A stretch of 64,000 nucleotides of DNA. It comes from HGM04593 sp045613945 (GTDB taxonomy: Bacteria > Bacteroidota > Bacteroidia > Bacteroidales > Bacteroidaceae). The notes beneath the pieces are model-generated. The model made no database searches. It saw nothing but the letters and a program-made list of their open reading frames with translations, and was not told the origin of the DNA. The position numbers and the translations under genes are program-made. Location of the stretch: contig JAZLBZ010000002.1 in assembly GCA_045613945.1 (NCBI GenBank), positions 1-64,000 of the forward strand, written 5' to 3'. Each line of letters opens with the position of its first letter. Position 1 is the first letter of the stretch. Below, piece by piece: positions 1 to 8,187 of the stretch.

Positions 1-96
1 GCATTTGTGGAGATGTGGCATAACTTTGCAGCACTCGGAGTATTTGTTGTAATCTTCAATCTTCTTGCTACCATAACATATAAGAAACAGACATAA
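1..96 (+). CDS. C-terminal end of a membrane protein, possibly an ABC-2 type permease
   Basis: The first 96 bases read as one open frame from the window edge to a TAA, giving 31 residues. They form a hydrophobic segment (roughly residues 9-25) followed by a short basic tail, YKKQT. The arrangement of Trp-His-Asn before a final transmembrane helix and a short cytoplasmic tail resembles the last helix of ABC-2 type permeases, but this is a weak resemblance. The start lies outside the window, so nothing can be said about the full protein or its operon. Confidence 0.5.
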   Translation, partial: AFVEMWHNFAALGVFVVIFNLLATITYKKQT

Positions 97-148
97 AACG
101 ACAATGGCTACCGTAATTAGTTATTTTGACAACTGAATTATACTCTAA

Positions 149-985
149 TTATTCAATCTCCTCAGTTGGAGACGGCAAGAAATCCGTCGCCTTTGATGAT
201 GATATAACAGAACGACCCAACTTCTCCTCCAACTGCTTGCGTGCTACTTTGGCAACGCTACCACCTTCCCTTGCTATTGTAACATTCTGTTTGAATACGT
301 GAGGATTCTTCTGTTTTGATATTTCTGCTGTTGAGGCTTCGGCAAGGATGTTGAGAGCAAGTTCAACATTGGTCATATTATCACGCAGATTCTCCTTTTT
401 AAGACCTTTGAGTTGCTTGTATTCCTTCGTGCGCATATCGCTCCATTCTCTTGTTATAATGTCTGTGAGCGTAGCAAACTCAACCCCTTCCTTAACACCT
501 GTGCGCTTCCATTCATCAGTGAGTTCCTTACGTACCTCTATGCTTTTGAGTCGTTGGTTAATCCAAGCGTCAGAATAACCCAAACGCTTGTAATCCACCA
601 TTGCCTGCTCAATGGATAGTTCTGGGTCTTGCATTTGGTCTATACGCACGCTTGCAACGTGTGCCATCCACTGTTTGAACGGTTCTGCTTTTGGCGAAGG
701 GATAGACTGAATCAGACGAAAAAGTTGTTCGGTATCAGCAACATCTGTCAAACGCATTTTGCCATCAAGAGCACGCATTTTGAAAGCGTGACAGTTTGTC
801 ACGGTTTCATTTCCCTCTGCTTTAAGACGCTGTTTTAACTTTCTCCAATATGCTGTTGCATCTTTGGATTCCGTTAGTATCTCAACCGTATCTACAATGG
901 AGAAATACCACTTTTCTTGCTCATCATCCCAAACAGTGCGTATCTTTCTATCTTCAAATATCTGTAAGGATTGTTTTTGTGTCAT
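149..985 (-). CDS. BRO-N / DinD-like protein (phage-antirepressor type)
   Basis: A 278-residue protein. The N-terminus (about residues 5-110) has the Bro-N pattern: an F-E-D-R-K-I-R-T opening, a WYFSIVDTVEIL segment and a YWRKLKQRL segment. The C-terminal half matches DNA-damage-inducible protein D-type proteins in its L-G-Y-S-D-A-W and R-K-E-L-T-D-E-W motifs. Bro-N domains are associated with DNA binding in phages and mobile elements; the cellular role of this type is unclear. I chose the ATG at 983-985 because the Bro-N match begins there. The gene looks more AT-rich than its neighbours and lies beside tRNA-Asp, so acquisition by transfer is plausible. No integrase is visible in the window. 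Confidence 0.75.
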   Translation of the reverse strand: MTQKQSLQIFEDRKIRTVWDDEQEKWYFSIVDTVEILTESKDATAYWRKLKQRLKAEGNETVTNCHAFKMRALDGKMRLTDVADTEQLFRLIQSIPSPKAEPFKQWMAHVASVRIDQMQDPELSIEQAMVDYKRLGYSDAWINQRLKSIEVRKELTDEWKRTGVKEGVEFATLTDIITREWSDMRTKEYKQLKGLKKENLRDNMTNVELALNILAEASTAEISKQKNPHVFKQNVTIAREGGSVAKVARKQLEEKLGRSVISSSKATDFLPSPTEEIE

Positions 986-1023
986 AATATTATTCGTTTT
1001 TACAAAAGGAGTGAGATATACCA

Positions 1024-1055
1024 CAAAAATAATAAATCAAAATCCGTTTGTCAAG
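1024..1055 (-). promoter_or_regulatory. Possible promoter of the BRO/DinD-like gene
   Basis: On the minus strand, TATTTTTG (1024-1031) fits the Bacteroidetes -7 consensus TAnnTTTG. A CTTG (1052-1055) 20 bases upstream is one mismatch from the TTTG -33 element. It points into the gene ending at 149. The area is AT-rich, so chance matches are possible. Confidence 0.4.
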
Positions 1056-1067
1056 TATACAAAACAA

Positions 1068-1099
1068 AAACGAGTCCCAAAGATCTTTGGGACTCGTTT
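1068..1099 (-). terminator. Terminator downstream of tRNA-Asp
   Basis: A perfect inverted repeat with 16-base arms (1068-1083 and 1084-1099, arm AAACGAGTCCCAAAGA) directly follows the 3' end of tRNA-Asp on the minus strand. The hairpin is followed by a T-rich run (TTTTTGTTTT), as expected for intrinsic termination. Confidence 0.85.
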
Positions 1100-1100
1100 G

Positions 1101-1174
1101 CGGTGCGTACGGGACTCGAACCCGTGACCCCATGCGTGACAGGCATGTATTCTAACCAACTGAACTAACGCACC
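1101..1174 (-). tRNA. tRNA-Asp (anticodon GTC)
   Basis: The reverse complement folds as a cloverleaf: acceptor GGTGCGT paired with ACGCACC, D-arm with GTTCAGTTGGTTAGA, anticodon loop CTGTCAC and T-arm GGGTTCGAGTCCC. The discriminator base is G, as is usual for tRNA-Asp. The CCA end is not encoded. A consensus promoter lies upstream and a strong hairpin terminator downstream, so it is a single-gene transcription unit. Confidence 0.97.
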
Positions 1175-1216
1175 AGATTTTTAAAGAACTGCTTTGTTTG
1201 TGTCTCAAAGCGAGTG

Positions 1217-1247
1217 CAAAGGTAGGGCTTTTTTTTGAATCTGCAAA
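1217..1247 (-). promoter_or_regulatory. Promoter of tRNA-Asp
   Basis: On the minus strand TTTG (1244-1247) is followed after exactly 19 bases by TACCTTTG (1217-1224), a full match to the Bacteroidetes -33/-7 promoter. The same arrangement precedes tRNA-Cys and tRNA-Glu in this window. Confidence 0.85.
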
Positions 1248-1308
1248 CGTTTTCGAGTTTTTTTTCAAGAAAATGCGATTTTTTTTTGTTTTTTCGGTCA
1301 AAAAAAGT

Positions 1309-1836
1309 CTATTCGGCGAGTTTCTGTACTAAAAAGACATTGCAAAAGCCGTTTTCTGTGCGTTGCCATTGCTGTAGCAGGGTGCTTTTCTTGAAGCCCT
1401 TTTTTTCAAAAAGTTTTAAACTTTCTTCGTTCCACTCGGGGATGAAGGCATAGAGTTGGTTTATGTGCAGCATCCTGAATGCGTAATCGCTCAGTAATGT
1501 CAATGCGCGTGTTGCAATTCCTTTGCCTCTGTGCTTGCCAAGCAGGCCTATGCATACCTCGGCGCGGCTGTTGAGCGGGTCAAAGTCGGCAAGGTCAATC
1601 ATTCCGGCTGCCTCGCCGCCTGCCAGTTCAATGACAAAGCGTGCCTGGCGTTCGGCAAAGAGGTCCTGCTTGCTCTGCTCAAGGTATGCGCGTAGGGTAT
1701 ACCGTGAGTAGGGGAGTGTGGCATTGCCAATGCTCCACAGAGTGGTGTCGTTCTCCATTGCGTACATCAGTTCCAGGTCTTCGGGTTCCGGTGTACGTAA
1801 GGATATTGTATCGTCTTTTAGCCAAGCGGTGTTCAT
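1309..1836 (-). CDS. GNAT-family N-acetyltransferase
   Basis: A 175-residue acetyltransferase of the RimJ/RimL/SpeG type, which transfers an acetyl group from acetyl-CoA to an amine. It has the usual family length. The acetyl-CoA pyrophosphate-binding motif is visible as LLGKHRGKGIATRAL (about residues 95-110), and the NEESLKLFEKKGFKK segment is the typical C-terminal helix and loop. The start codon overlaps the stop of the upstream glycosyltransferase by four bases (ATGA), so the two are probably translationally coupled. The substrate (polyamine, protein N-terminus or sugar amine) cannot be told from the sequence. It is the last gene of a recR-led operon. Confidence 0.88.
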   Translation of the reverse strand: MNTAWLKDDTISLRTPEPEDLELMYAMENDTTLWSIGNATLPYSRYTLRAYLEQSKQDLFAERQARFVIELAGGEAAGMIDLADFDPLNSRAEVCIGLLGKHRGKGIATRALTLLSDYAFRMLHINQLYAFIPEWNEESLKLFEKKGFKKSTLLQQWQRTENGFCNVFLVQKLAE

Positions 1837-3026
1837 CTTTTTGCTTTGGTGTTGTCATAATCAAAGACTTGCTCTTCGGTTATGAGTTTCTTTGTTCTTG
1901 ATGAATATGTGCCGAGACGTAGCCTGTGTCCTGTTTCTGTATTCAGCAGTCTTAGGATGGTGCTGTACCTGTATGCCTCGGTGTCATATACAACAGTGTT
2001 GTAGCCTTCAAGGTCAATATTGTTGCTTGTGTGTCCCAAAGGCATTGTCTCTTCTGTTGCTTCAATGAATGTGTGCTTGCCGTTGCCCGGCAATATCTCC
2101 TTGACCTGGGCGATGGTGCTGCTGCTGCCAAATACAATGCAGTTGATGTCCGGGCTTTCCTGTACTGCCTTGCGGTGGATGAACTGGTTGCCGACATATG
2201 CAAGCATTGCGCGTGTCCATATTGCTATGTTGATTGGCAGGCTCACAAGCAGTGAGTAGTGCGAGTAGTGTTTCTTGAAAAAGAGCTGCATTGCGCGGTA
2301 GAATGTATGTACATAGCGGTATGTGCTCTTGTTTGTGCTCTCGCCCTTGTAGTGAAGTATACGATGAGGGAGGTAGTAGTTGCTGTAGCCCTCTTTCAGT
2401 ATGCGGTATGAGAGGTCTATGTCCTCGCCATACATGAAGAAGGATTCATCGAGTGTGCCTGTTTTCTCTATTGTGCTGCGGCGCAGCATCATATATGCTC
2501 CTGAAATTATTTCTATGGGGTTTATCTCCTCCTTGTTGAGGTATTGCATATAATAGCGGCCGAATTTGCGCGATTTGGGGAAGAGGCTTGACAGGCCCGA
2601 CATTTTGCAGAATGCCACGAATGGTGTGGGCAGTGCGCGGCGCGACTCGGGGGCAAATGTGCCGTCTGTGCGCTGCATGTATACGCCGCAGGCACCGGCA
2701 TCGGCGTGTGTCTCCATGAACTCTACACAGCCTTCAATGGCCTCTTTGGTGACAATGGTGTCGGGGTTTAGCAGCAGTATAAATTCGCCTTTGGCCTGTG
2801 CGATGGCAATGTTGTTGCCCTTTGAGAATCCGTTGTTCTCCCGGCAGGCCATCCATTTGATATCCGGAAAGCGTGATGTGATATACTCTGTAGAACCGTC
2901 GGTAGATGCATTGTCGACCACAATCACCTCGTGGTCCACTCCTGCGGCAGCCTGCTCAAGCGAACAAAGGCACTGCTCAAGGAAATGCTTTACGTTATAG
3001 TTGACAATTACTACCGATAGTTTCAT
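1833..3026 (-). CDS. GT2-family glycosyltransferase with C-terminal membrane segment
   Basis: A 397-residue protein. Its first ~270 residues are a GT-A fold family 2 glycosyltransferase: KLSVVIVNYN opening, VVDNASTDGS, the LLLNPDT metal-site region and a FMYGEDIDLSYRI acceptor motif. These enzymes use nucleotide-activated sugars and usually build cell-surface polysaccharides. A hydrophobic stretch (around residues 255-275) and a ~110-residue unassigned C-terminal region follow. The gene sits between a small membrane protein and an acetyltransferase, which suggests a surface-glycan role, but donor and acceptor are unknown. Confidence 0.88.
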   Translation of the reverse strand: MKLSVVIVNYNVKHFLEQCLCSLEQAAAGVDHEVIVVDNASTDGSTEYITSRFPDIKWMACRENNGFSKGNNIAIAQAKGEFILLLNPDTIVTKEAIEGCVEFMETHADAGACGVYMQRTDGTFAPESRRALPTPFVAFCKMSGLSSLFPKSRKFGRYYMQYLNKEEINPIEIISGAYMMLRRSTIEKTGTLDESFFMYGEDIDLSYRILKEGYSNYYLPHRILHYKGESTNKSTYRYVHTFYRAMQLFFKKHYSHYSLLVSLPINIAIWTRAMLAYVGNQFIHRKAVQESPDINCIVFGSSSTIAQVKEILPGNGKHTFIEATEETMPLGHTSNNIDLEGYNTVVYDTEAYRYSTILRLLNTETGHRLRLGTYSSRTKKLITEEQVFDYDNTKAKR

Positions 3027-3034
3027 TGTACGCT

Positions 3035-3484
3035 TTATTTTGTTCCGTTGCCACTCCTGTACTCATCTATTACCTTGCCGGTTGGGTAACTGTAGATGAG
3101 TGCTCCAAAACTGAGGATGGCGCAGTACATTGCACCGTCATACTCTATGCCGTAGTAGACGAATATGTTCGCCACCAGTGCAATAAAGAGCAGGAACATA
3201 CGTGTGAGGCTCCATTTGCCGTATAATTTGAGGAATGCATCGGTCTCGAGTCCTGCACCTTTTTTCATTGCACGGCTGAATCCTTTCAGCGAAAATGGGA
3301 TTATGGCTATTGTGAGCATTATGGCGCTCACCTCAATGTAGTACATGTCATCGGCTGTAAGGTTTATGGCCAAAGCACCTTTGGTAAGGTACCCGGTCTC
3401 GAATGCCGCAATGGCTATTATTGCTGCGAAGATAGATGTCGCGAAGTTGAATCTCAAAGATTTTAGAACGTTATCCCTGTTCAT
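3035..3484 (-). CDS. Small multi-pass membrane protein of unknown function
   Basis: A 149-residue protein with four hydrophobic segments (about residues 12-32, 50-68, 92-110 and 115-132) separated by short charged loops. I recognise no catalytic motif. It begins four bases after the recR stop and is followed within nine bases by the glycosyltransferase, so it is part of that operon. It may be an accessory to envelope biosynthesis; this is inferred from position only. Confidence 0.75.
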   Translation of the reverse strand: MNRDNVLKSLRFNFATSIFAAIIAIAAFETGYLTKGALAINLTADDMYYIEVSAIMLTIAIIPFSLKGFSRAMKKGAGLETDAFLKLYGKWSLTRMFLLFIALVANIFVYYGIEYDGAMYCAILSFGALIYSYPTGKVIDEYRSGNGTK

Positions 3485-3488
3485 TGCA

Positions 3489-4109
3489 TTATATTGTTTT
3501 GCCGGTGAAAGGACGGCGGTTGATTATTGAACTGCCTAAAGTGACCTCGTCGGTGTATTCGAGTTCGTCGCCAATGGATATTCCGCGTGCTATTACGGAT
3601 AGTTTGACATCGTACTGCTGCAGTTTGCGGTAGATGTAGAAGTTTGTAGAGTCGCCCTCCATTGTGGAACTGAGCGCAAGTATCACTTCCTTCACCTCGC
3701 CTCCGGCAACGCGCTCAATGAGGCTGTTTATGTGCAGGTCGCCGGGCGAAACGCCATCCATTGGTGATATGACACCGCCAAGTACGTGGTATACACCCCT
3801 GAACTGCATGGTGTTCTCAACGGCCATCACATCCTGTATATTCTCGACAACACAGATGAGGCTGTGGTCGCGCAGGGGGTTGGCGCAGATGGGGCATATA
3901 TCGGTGTCCGATATGCTGTGGCACTCCTTGCAGTATTTCGCATCGCGTTTCAGGGTGATGATTGCCGATGAAAAACTCTCCACATCTTCCTCCTTCTTGC
4001 GCAGCAGATGAAGCACAAGGCGTGTTGCCGTCTTGCGTCCAATGCCCGGCAGTTTGGAGAACTCCCTTACTGCCCGCTCCAAAAGTGTTGATGGGTATTC
4101 CTGGTTCAT
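3489..4109 (-). CDS. recR: Recombination protein RecR
   Basis: A 206-residue RecR. It acts with RecO and RecF to load RecA on single-stranded gaps. The N-terminal helix-hairpin-helix region is visible as FSKLPGIGRKTATRLVLHLL. The zinc finger has Cys pairs in CKEC and CPIC (about residues 57-72), and a Toprim domain follows (ICVVENIQDVMAVE, then VILALSSTMEGDSTNFYI). Length and domain order are standard. A -7-like TATCTTCG lies about 25 bases upstream on the minus strand. It heads a four-gene operon; recO is in the same window near 44281. Confidence 0.97.
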   Translation of the reverse strand: MNQEYPSTLLERAVREFSKLPGIGRKTATRLVLHLLRKKEEDVESFSSAIITLKRDAKYCKECHSISDTDICPICANPLRDHSLICVVENIQDVMAVENTMQFRGVYHVLGGVISPMDGVSPGDLHINSLIERVAGGEVKEVILALSSTMEGDSTNFYIYRKLQQYDVKLSVIARGISIGDELEYTDEVTLGSSIINRRPFTGKTI

Positions 4110-4180
4110 TGGTGTATTCTATCAATTTGCGGTCACGAAGATAGTCAAAAAAACGTCACTTTGCAAATTGCCGGGTGGTG

Positions 4181-5545
4181 TTACTTTATATCAACTGTAA
4201 TACCTGCCGGGAACACGCGTTCCGGGTCAAAATACTCGGCACAACTCTCTACCATTGCTTTAATTGTTGGTGTCACCTTGCTGTTGAATGCAACCTTGCC
4301 ATTGATGATAACCTTTACGGGTTGGGTGAAATCGAACAGTTTCTCGCTAAGGTATATTGTTACATTTCCCTTTGTGGCCGGTGTATAGCTCTTTGAGAAG
4401 AACATTGGGATGTCGTATATGAGTTGTGTTGTGGTGTATGTCACGTTCTGCACAGTGAGGCTAATGGTGTTTCCATCAATGCTCATCTCGTAGCATGTGC
4501 GCTCTTCGTCATTGTTTCGTGATGTCTCATTCACCTTTAGGTTATAGAACCCGCTGCGGTGGCGCCCGTACATGTCATAGTCCTCCCAATAGAAGTATGT
4601 AGGGTGGGCATTTCGGCTGTGCTGCTTTAGCCAGGGAGTTGTCTTTTCGTAGTTTATACTGTGTCCCATATTAGGTACCAGTTCAATGAAGTGGTTGTAC
4701 AGGCCGGGGTGTCTTTTTGAGAGGCTGTCTATTGTCAATGCGGCATTGTAGGTCATGGCATTGCGTGCAAAGCCATAGTCCTTCTCGCCGGTGCGCAGGG
4801 AGAATGCAATGTTTGCAAGGTTCTCCATCGGTGCATTCTTCAAAGGTTCTCCACCAGCCATTGGACCTGCTCCCGCCAGGTAGTCGGCATAGAACGATGC
4901 CAGTCGTTGGCTGCCGTATCCGCCCTCTGATATGCCATAGAAATATATTCTGTTGGCATCAATCTCTTTATTCACGAATGCCAAGCGCAGCAGTTTCTCC
5001 CAAGCCCACTGCTTGCTTTGTATTGCCCAGCGGTAGAGTTCGCCATATCCGTTGGGAATCTGTGGAATAAAGTGCAGCGACGGTGCATCGTCGTAACTGC
5101 TGCAAAGGCGTATTCCGGCCTCCCACTCATGTTGCTTGTTGCCCGACCCATGCATATACAGGAACAGTGGATAGCCCTCCTGTGGCTGTTCGCCTTTCTT
5201 GATGAAATAGTATGGCATCAAGGCATTCTCCTCAAGGTTCTCGGGGAGTCTCCAGTAACCGGTGTCGCGTGGCTCATTGATTGCGAAAGGGGATGTGAGT
5301 TGCTCCTCGCCGGTTGCCTGTACTGCGCTGCGCCAGCGCTCCCACACCGCGTTGCGGGTGGCTTCAATCTTCTCCGGCTTTATATTGTCGTTGCCTTTGT
5401 AGATAGTGTTCTCTCCTTTGAGCACCTTTGAAAAGTAGGCATCAACCTTCTTTGTCTTGCTTTTTGAAATGGCTTGCGCATTGCACTCTACATTTGTTGC
5501 CAATGTTGCTATGGCGACAAGCGCCGATACTATTATTCTGTTCAT
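4181..5545 (-). CDS. Secreted alpha/beta-hydrolase (esterase or peptidase-like)
   Basis: A 454-residue protein with a signal peptide (first ~24 residues, ending near CNAQA). An alpha/beta-hydrolase core is shown by the PLFLYMHGSGN oxyanion strand, the nucleophile elbow GISEGG (G-x-S-x-G) and a late catalytic His in PNMGHS. The family resembles poly(3-hydroxybutyrate)-depolymerase/prolyl-oligopeptidase-type hydrolases. The ~120-residue C-terminal part is beta-rich and unassigned. I used the ATG at 5543-5545 because the signal peptide starts there. It is divergent from the TonB-dependent receptor and shares an intergenic region containing a 26-bp palindrome. The substrate is unknown. Confidence 0.8.
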   Translation of the reverse strand: MNRIIVSALVAIATLATNVECNAQAISKSKTKKVDAYFSKVLKGENTIYKGNDNIKPEKIEATRNAVWERWRSAVQATGEEQLTSPFAINEPRDTGYWRLPENLEENALMPYYFIKKGEQPQEGYPLFLYMHGSGNKQHEWEAGIRLCSSYDDAPSLHFIPQIPNGYGELYRWAIQSKQWAWEKLLRLAFVNKEIDANRIYFYGISEGGYGSQRLASFYADYLAGAGPMAGGEPLKNAPMENLANIAFSLRTGEKDYGFARNAMTYNAALTIDSLSKRHPGLYNHFIELVPNMGHSINYEKTTPWLKQHSRNAHPTYFYWEDYDMYGRHRSGFYNLKVNETSRNNDEERTCYEMSIDGNTISLTVQNVTYTTTQLIYDIPMFFSKSYTPATKGNVTIYLSEKLFDFTQPVKVIINGKVAFNSKVTPTIKAMVESCAEYFDPERVFPAGITVDIK

Positions 5546-5608
5546 TGTGTTGATATTTTGTGCGAAAATAATCTTTAGCGTCCAATGAACCAATTTTTAT
5601 TGACATAA

Positions 5609-5634
5609 ATACAGAATGACGCGTCATTCTGTAT
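5609..5634. promoter_or_regulatory. Perfect 26-bp palindrome, candidate operator
   Basis: The two 13-base arms (5609-5621 and 5622-5634; left arm ATACAGAATGACG) are exact reverse complements with no spacer. The site lies between a divergent esterase and a TonB-dependent receptor, 24 bases before the receptor's putative -7 box. There is no adjoining T-run, so an operator for a dimeric regulator fits better than a terminator. The regulator is not identifiable here. Confidence 0.7.
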
Positions 5635-5658
5635 AATTCCTGATAAGTTTTTTACTAA

Positions 5659-5666
5659 TACCTTTG
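5659..5666 (+). promoter_or_regulatory. -7 element of the TonB-dependent receptor promoter
   Basis: TACCTTTG matches TAnnTTTG exactly. No TTTG lies at the expected -33 distance; the palindrome at 5609-5634 ends about there instead. This fits a promoter that depends on, or is blocked by, a regulator bound at the palindrome. Confidence 0.55.
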
Positions 5667-5793
5667 TGGCGTTTTTGCTTTTTTTTGAGATATTTTGTTA
5701 AACATAGGCTCACTTTTAACAATTTGTTGTGATTGTGGCTGTTTTGCCGGTGAAGTAATTTTGCAGCCGCAAAACAATAGATAAAATTGATAT

Positions 5794-8094
5794 ATGAAAA
5801 GAATATTTACTTTGCTTTTTTTCTTGTTCTTGGCTTTTGTTGTGTATGCCGGTGACCCGATAGGCATTAGAGAGGGTAACAAGATTATGGGGCACGTCGT
5901 TGAGGAGGGGAACGAGGAGAATATTGCCTACGCTGCAGTGCTTGTTGTCGAGACAGGCGAGGGAGCAACCAGTAACGAGAACGGTCAGTTTGCATTTACC
6001 AATCTTGCAGCGGGGAAATATACCTTGCGAGTTACGGCAATGGGTTATGAGACAATGACAAAGGAGGTTGTTGTGAGCAAGGATTATACTGCGGTTGTGC
6101 ATTTCAGGCTAAAGAGTGACAATTTTGTAATTGACGAGGTGGTTGTTTCGGCCAACCGCAATGAGATTAGTCGCAAGGAGGCTCCTGTGGTGGTCTCGGT
6201 GGCCGCCCTGCCGCTTTTTGAGGCTGTGAACTCTGTTGACCTTGCAAAAAGCCTGAATTATATTACAGGCCTGCGTGTCGAGAATAACTGCCAGAACTGC
6301 GGCTTTCCACAGGTACGCATTAATGGTCTTGAGGGTCCCTACTCGCAGGTGCTCATAAACAGCCGTTCGGTGGTGAGTGCACTAAGCGGTGTCTACGGTC
6401 TTGAACAGATACCAGTGAACATGATTGAGCGTGTGGAGGTTGTGCGTGGTGGCGGTTCGGCGCTCTTTGGTGCAAATGCGGTAGGCGGTACGGTGAACAT
6501 CATCACCAAAGACCCTGTGAGCAACTCTTTCTCTGTGACAAGCAACTTTGCCGGTTATGGCGGCAAGGCTTGGGAGCAGAGCGTGGGCGCCAATGTGTCA
6601 CTTGTGTCGCCCGACAACAAGTATGGTATGGCGGTATATGCCAATTACCGCAACCGTAACCCGTATGACCACGATGGCGACGGTTTCTCGGAACTTGGAA
6701 AACTGAACATGAATACTTTTGGCCTGCGCACATACTACCGCCCTGCATACAACGGCCGCCTGAGCCTGGAGTATCACACCACCAATGAATTGCGTCGCGG
6801 TGGCAACAAGTTCGGCTTGCAGCCTCACGAAAGCGATATCACAGAGCAGACAAAGCACGTCATAAATAGCGGTGGCGTTGCCTATGACCATAATTGGGAC
6901 GGGTACAAGCATAAATTGTCGCTCTTTGCATCGTTGCAGCACATCAACCGCGACAGTTACTATGGCGCTCAGCGCGACCCCAATGCATACGGCAAGACCG
7001 ATGACTTAACCTGGGTGACTGGTGCAACATATACATGGCAGATTGATAAATTCCTCTTTTCGCCGGCAACATTCATGGCGGGAGTGGAGTACCAGGAGAA
7101 CCGTCTGCACGATGTGATGACGGGCTATGACCGCGATATGCGTCAGGATGTGCGCATAGGCAGTGCCTTCGTGCAGAACGAATGGAATGCCCGCTACTTC
7201 TCGTTGCTGATGGGGTTGCGCATGGACAAGCATAATCTCATAGAGGAACCAATCTTCAGTCCGCGAGTGAATTTCCTCTACAAGCCGTTGAAGGACTTGC
7301 AGGCACGCCTGACATATTCAACAGGTTTCCGAGCACCGCAGGCCTATGACGAGGACCTGCATGTGACAGCTGTTGGTGGCGAGGGTGTGCAGATTGAACT
7401 TGCCGACGGATTGAAAGAGGAGCGCTCCAATAGTTTCAGCGGTTCGGTAGACTGGACGACACGCTTTGGGCACTGGCAGGCAAATTTGCTTGTGGAGGGA
7501 TTCTATACCGATTTGGACAATGTCTTTGTGCTTGAGGATGTGGGTGTGAATGACTATGGCCACGCCATAAAGGAGCGCCGCAATGGTGCCGGGGCGCGTG
7601 TGTATGGAGCGAATATTGATGCAAAGATTGCGCATGGAAAGCATTTCTCCCTGCAACTTGGCTTTACGGCACAGCAAAGTCGCTACAAACAGCCCGAGGT
7701 CTGGACCGAGGTCGATGGCCTTGCCCTTACAACTAAGCGAATGATGCGCACCCCCGACTGCTACGGTTATTTCACAATAACATCATCACCGCTGAAAAGA
7801 CTCGATCTCTCGCTCTCGGGAACATACACCGGTTCAATGATTGTGCCTCACTATGCAGGCTGGATTGAGAAAGACCGTATGGAGACAACTCCCGATTTCT
7901 TTGACCTCAACTTAAAGGCGGGCTATACATTCATACTGCACGACCACATAAACCTGCAGGTGAATGCCGGTGTGCAGAACATCTTCAACAGTTTCCAGCG
8001 CGACCTCGATAAGGGTGAGTTTCGCGACTCGGGCTACTTCTATGGTCCCACGCAGCCAAGAACATACTTTTTGGGCGTGAAGATTTCGCAGTGA
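5794..8094 (+). CDS. TonB-dependent outer-membrane receptor
   Basis: A 766-residue receptor. It has a signal peptide (residues 1-19), a carboxypeptidase-regulatory-like beta-sandwich (about 30-105), a plug domain (about 115-235, with ISRKEAPVVVSV, QVRINGLEGPYSQVLI and VVRGGGSALFGANAVGGTVN) and a 22-strand barrel region ending in a C-terminal signal (YFLGVKISQ). The plug has the BtuB/FepA/CirA pattern and a C-x2-C pair (NCQNCGF). Such receptors import metal chelates, haem or cobalamin using TonB energy. The ligand is not determinable here. No cobalamin riboswitch was recognised upstream, only the palindrome. An imperfect hairpin follows the gene. Confidence 0.92.
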   Translation: MKRIFTLLFFLFLAFVVYAGDPIGIREGNKIMGHVVEEGNEENIAYAAVLVVETGEGATSNENGQFAFTNLAAGKYTLRVTAMGYETMTKEVVVSKDYTAVVHFRLKSDNFVIDEVVVSANRNEISRKEAPVVVSVAALPLFEAVNSVDLAKSLNYITGLRVENNCQNCGFPQVRINGLEGPYSQVLINSRSVVSALSGVYGLEQIPVNMIERVEVVRGGGSALFGANAVGGTVNIITKDPVSNSFSVTSNFAGYGGKAWEQSVGANVSLVSPDNKYGMAVYANYRNRNPYDHDGDGFSELGKLNMNTFGLRTYYRPAYNGRLSLEYHTTNELRRGGNKFGLQPHESDITEQTKHVINSGGVAYDHNWDGYKHKLSLFASLQHINRDSYYGAQRDPNAYGKTDDLTWVTGATYTWQIDKFLFSPATFMAGVEYQENRLHDVMTGYDRDMRQDVRIGSAFVQNEWNARYFSLLMGLRMDKHNLIEEPIFSPRVNFLYKPLKDLQARLTYSTGFRAPQAYDEDLHVTAVGGEGVQIELADGLKEERSNSFSGSVDWTTRFGHWQANLLVEGFYTDLDNVFVLEDVGVNDYGHAIKERRNGAGARVYGANIDAKIAHGKHFSLQLGFTAQQSRYKQPEVWTEVDGLALTTKRMMRTPDCYGYFTITSSPLKRLDLSLSGTYTGSMIVPHYAGWIEKDRMETTPDFFDLNLKAGYTFILHDHINLQVNAGVQNIFNSFQRDLDKGEFRDSGYFYGPTQPRTYFLGVKISQ

Positions 8095-8106
8095 TATTGC
8101 ATAAAG

Positions 8107-8139
8107 GGAGTGCGCGGCTAAAACCTTTGCGCTCCTTTT
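8107..8139 (+). terminator. Probable terminator of the TonB-dependent receptor gene
   Basis: A bulged hairpin (GGAG..CGC paired with GCG..CTCC) is followed by TTTTG, 13 bases after the receptor stop codon. The stem is imperfect. The last four bases double as the engB -33 element. Confidence 0.5.
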
Positions 8140-8166
8140 GTTTTATTGAATATCGTTGTATCTTTG
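8137..8166 (+). promoter_or_regulatory. Promoter of engB
   Basis: TTTG (8137-8140) and TATCTTTG (8159-8166) are separated by 18 bases, close to the Bacteroidetes consensus spacing. The ATG follows 21 bases later. Confidence 0.65.
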
Positions 8167-8187
8167 TACCTGAAAAACATCAACAAC

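Noticed and set aside
1068..1174. Inverted repeat next to tRNA-Asp as a phage attachment site
   Set aside because: The repeat is a good terminator for the tRNA. I did not notice a second copy of the tRNA 3' end, though I could not search systematically.
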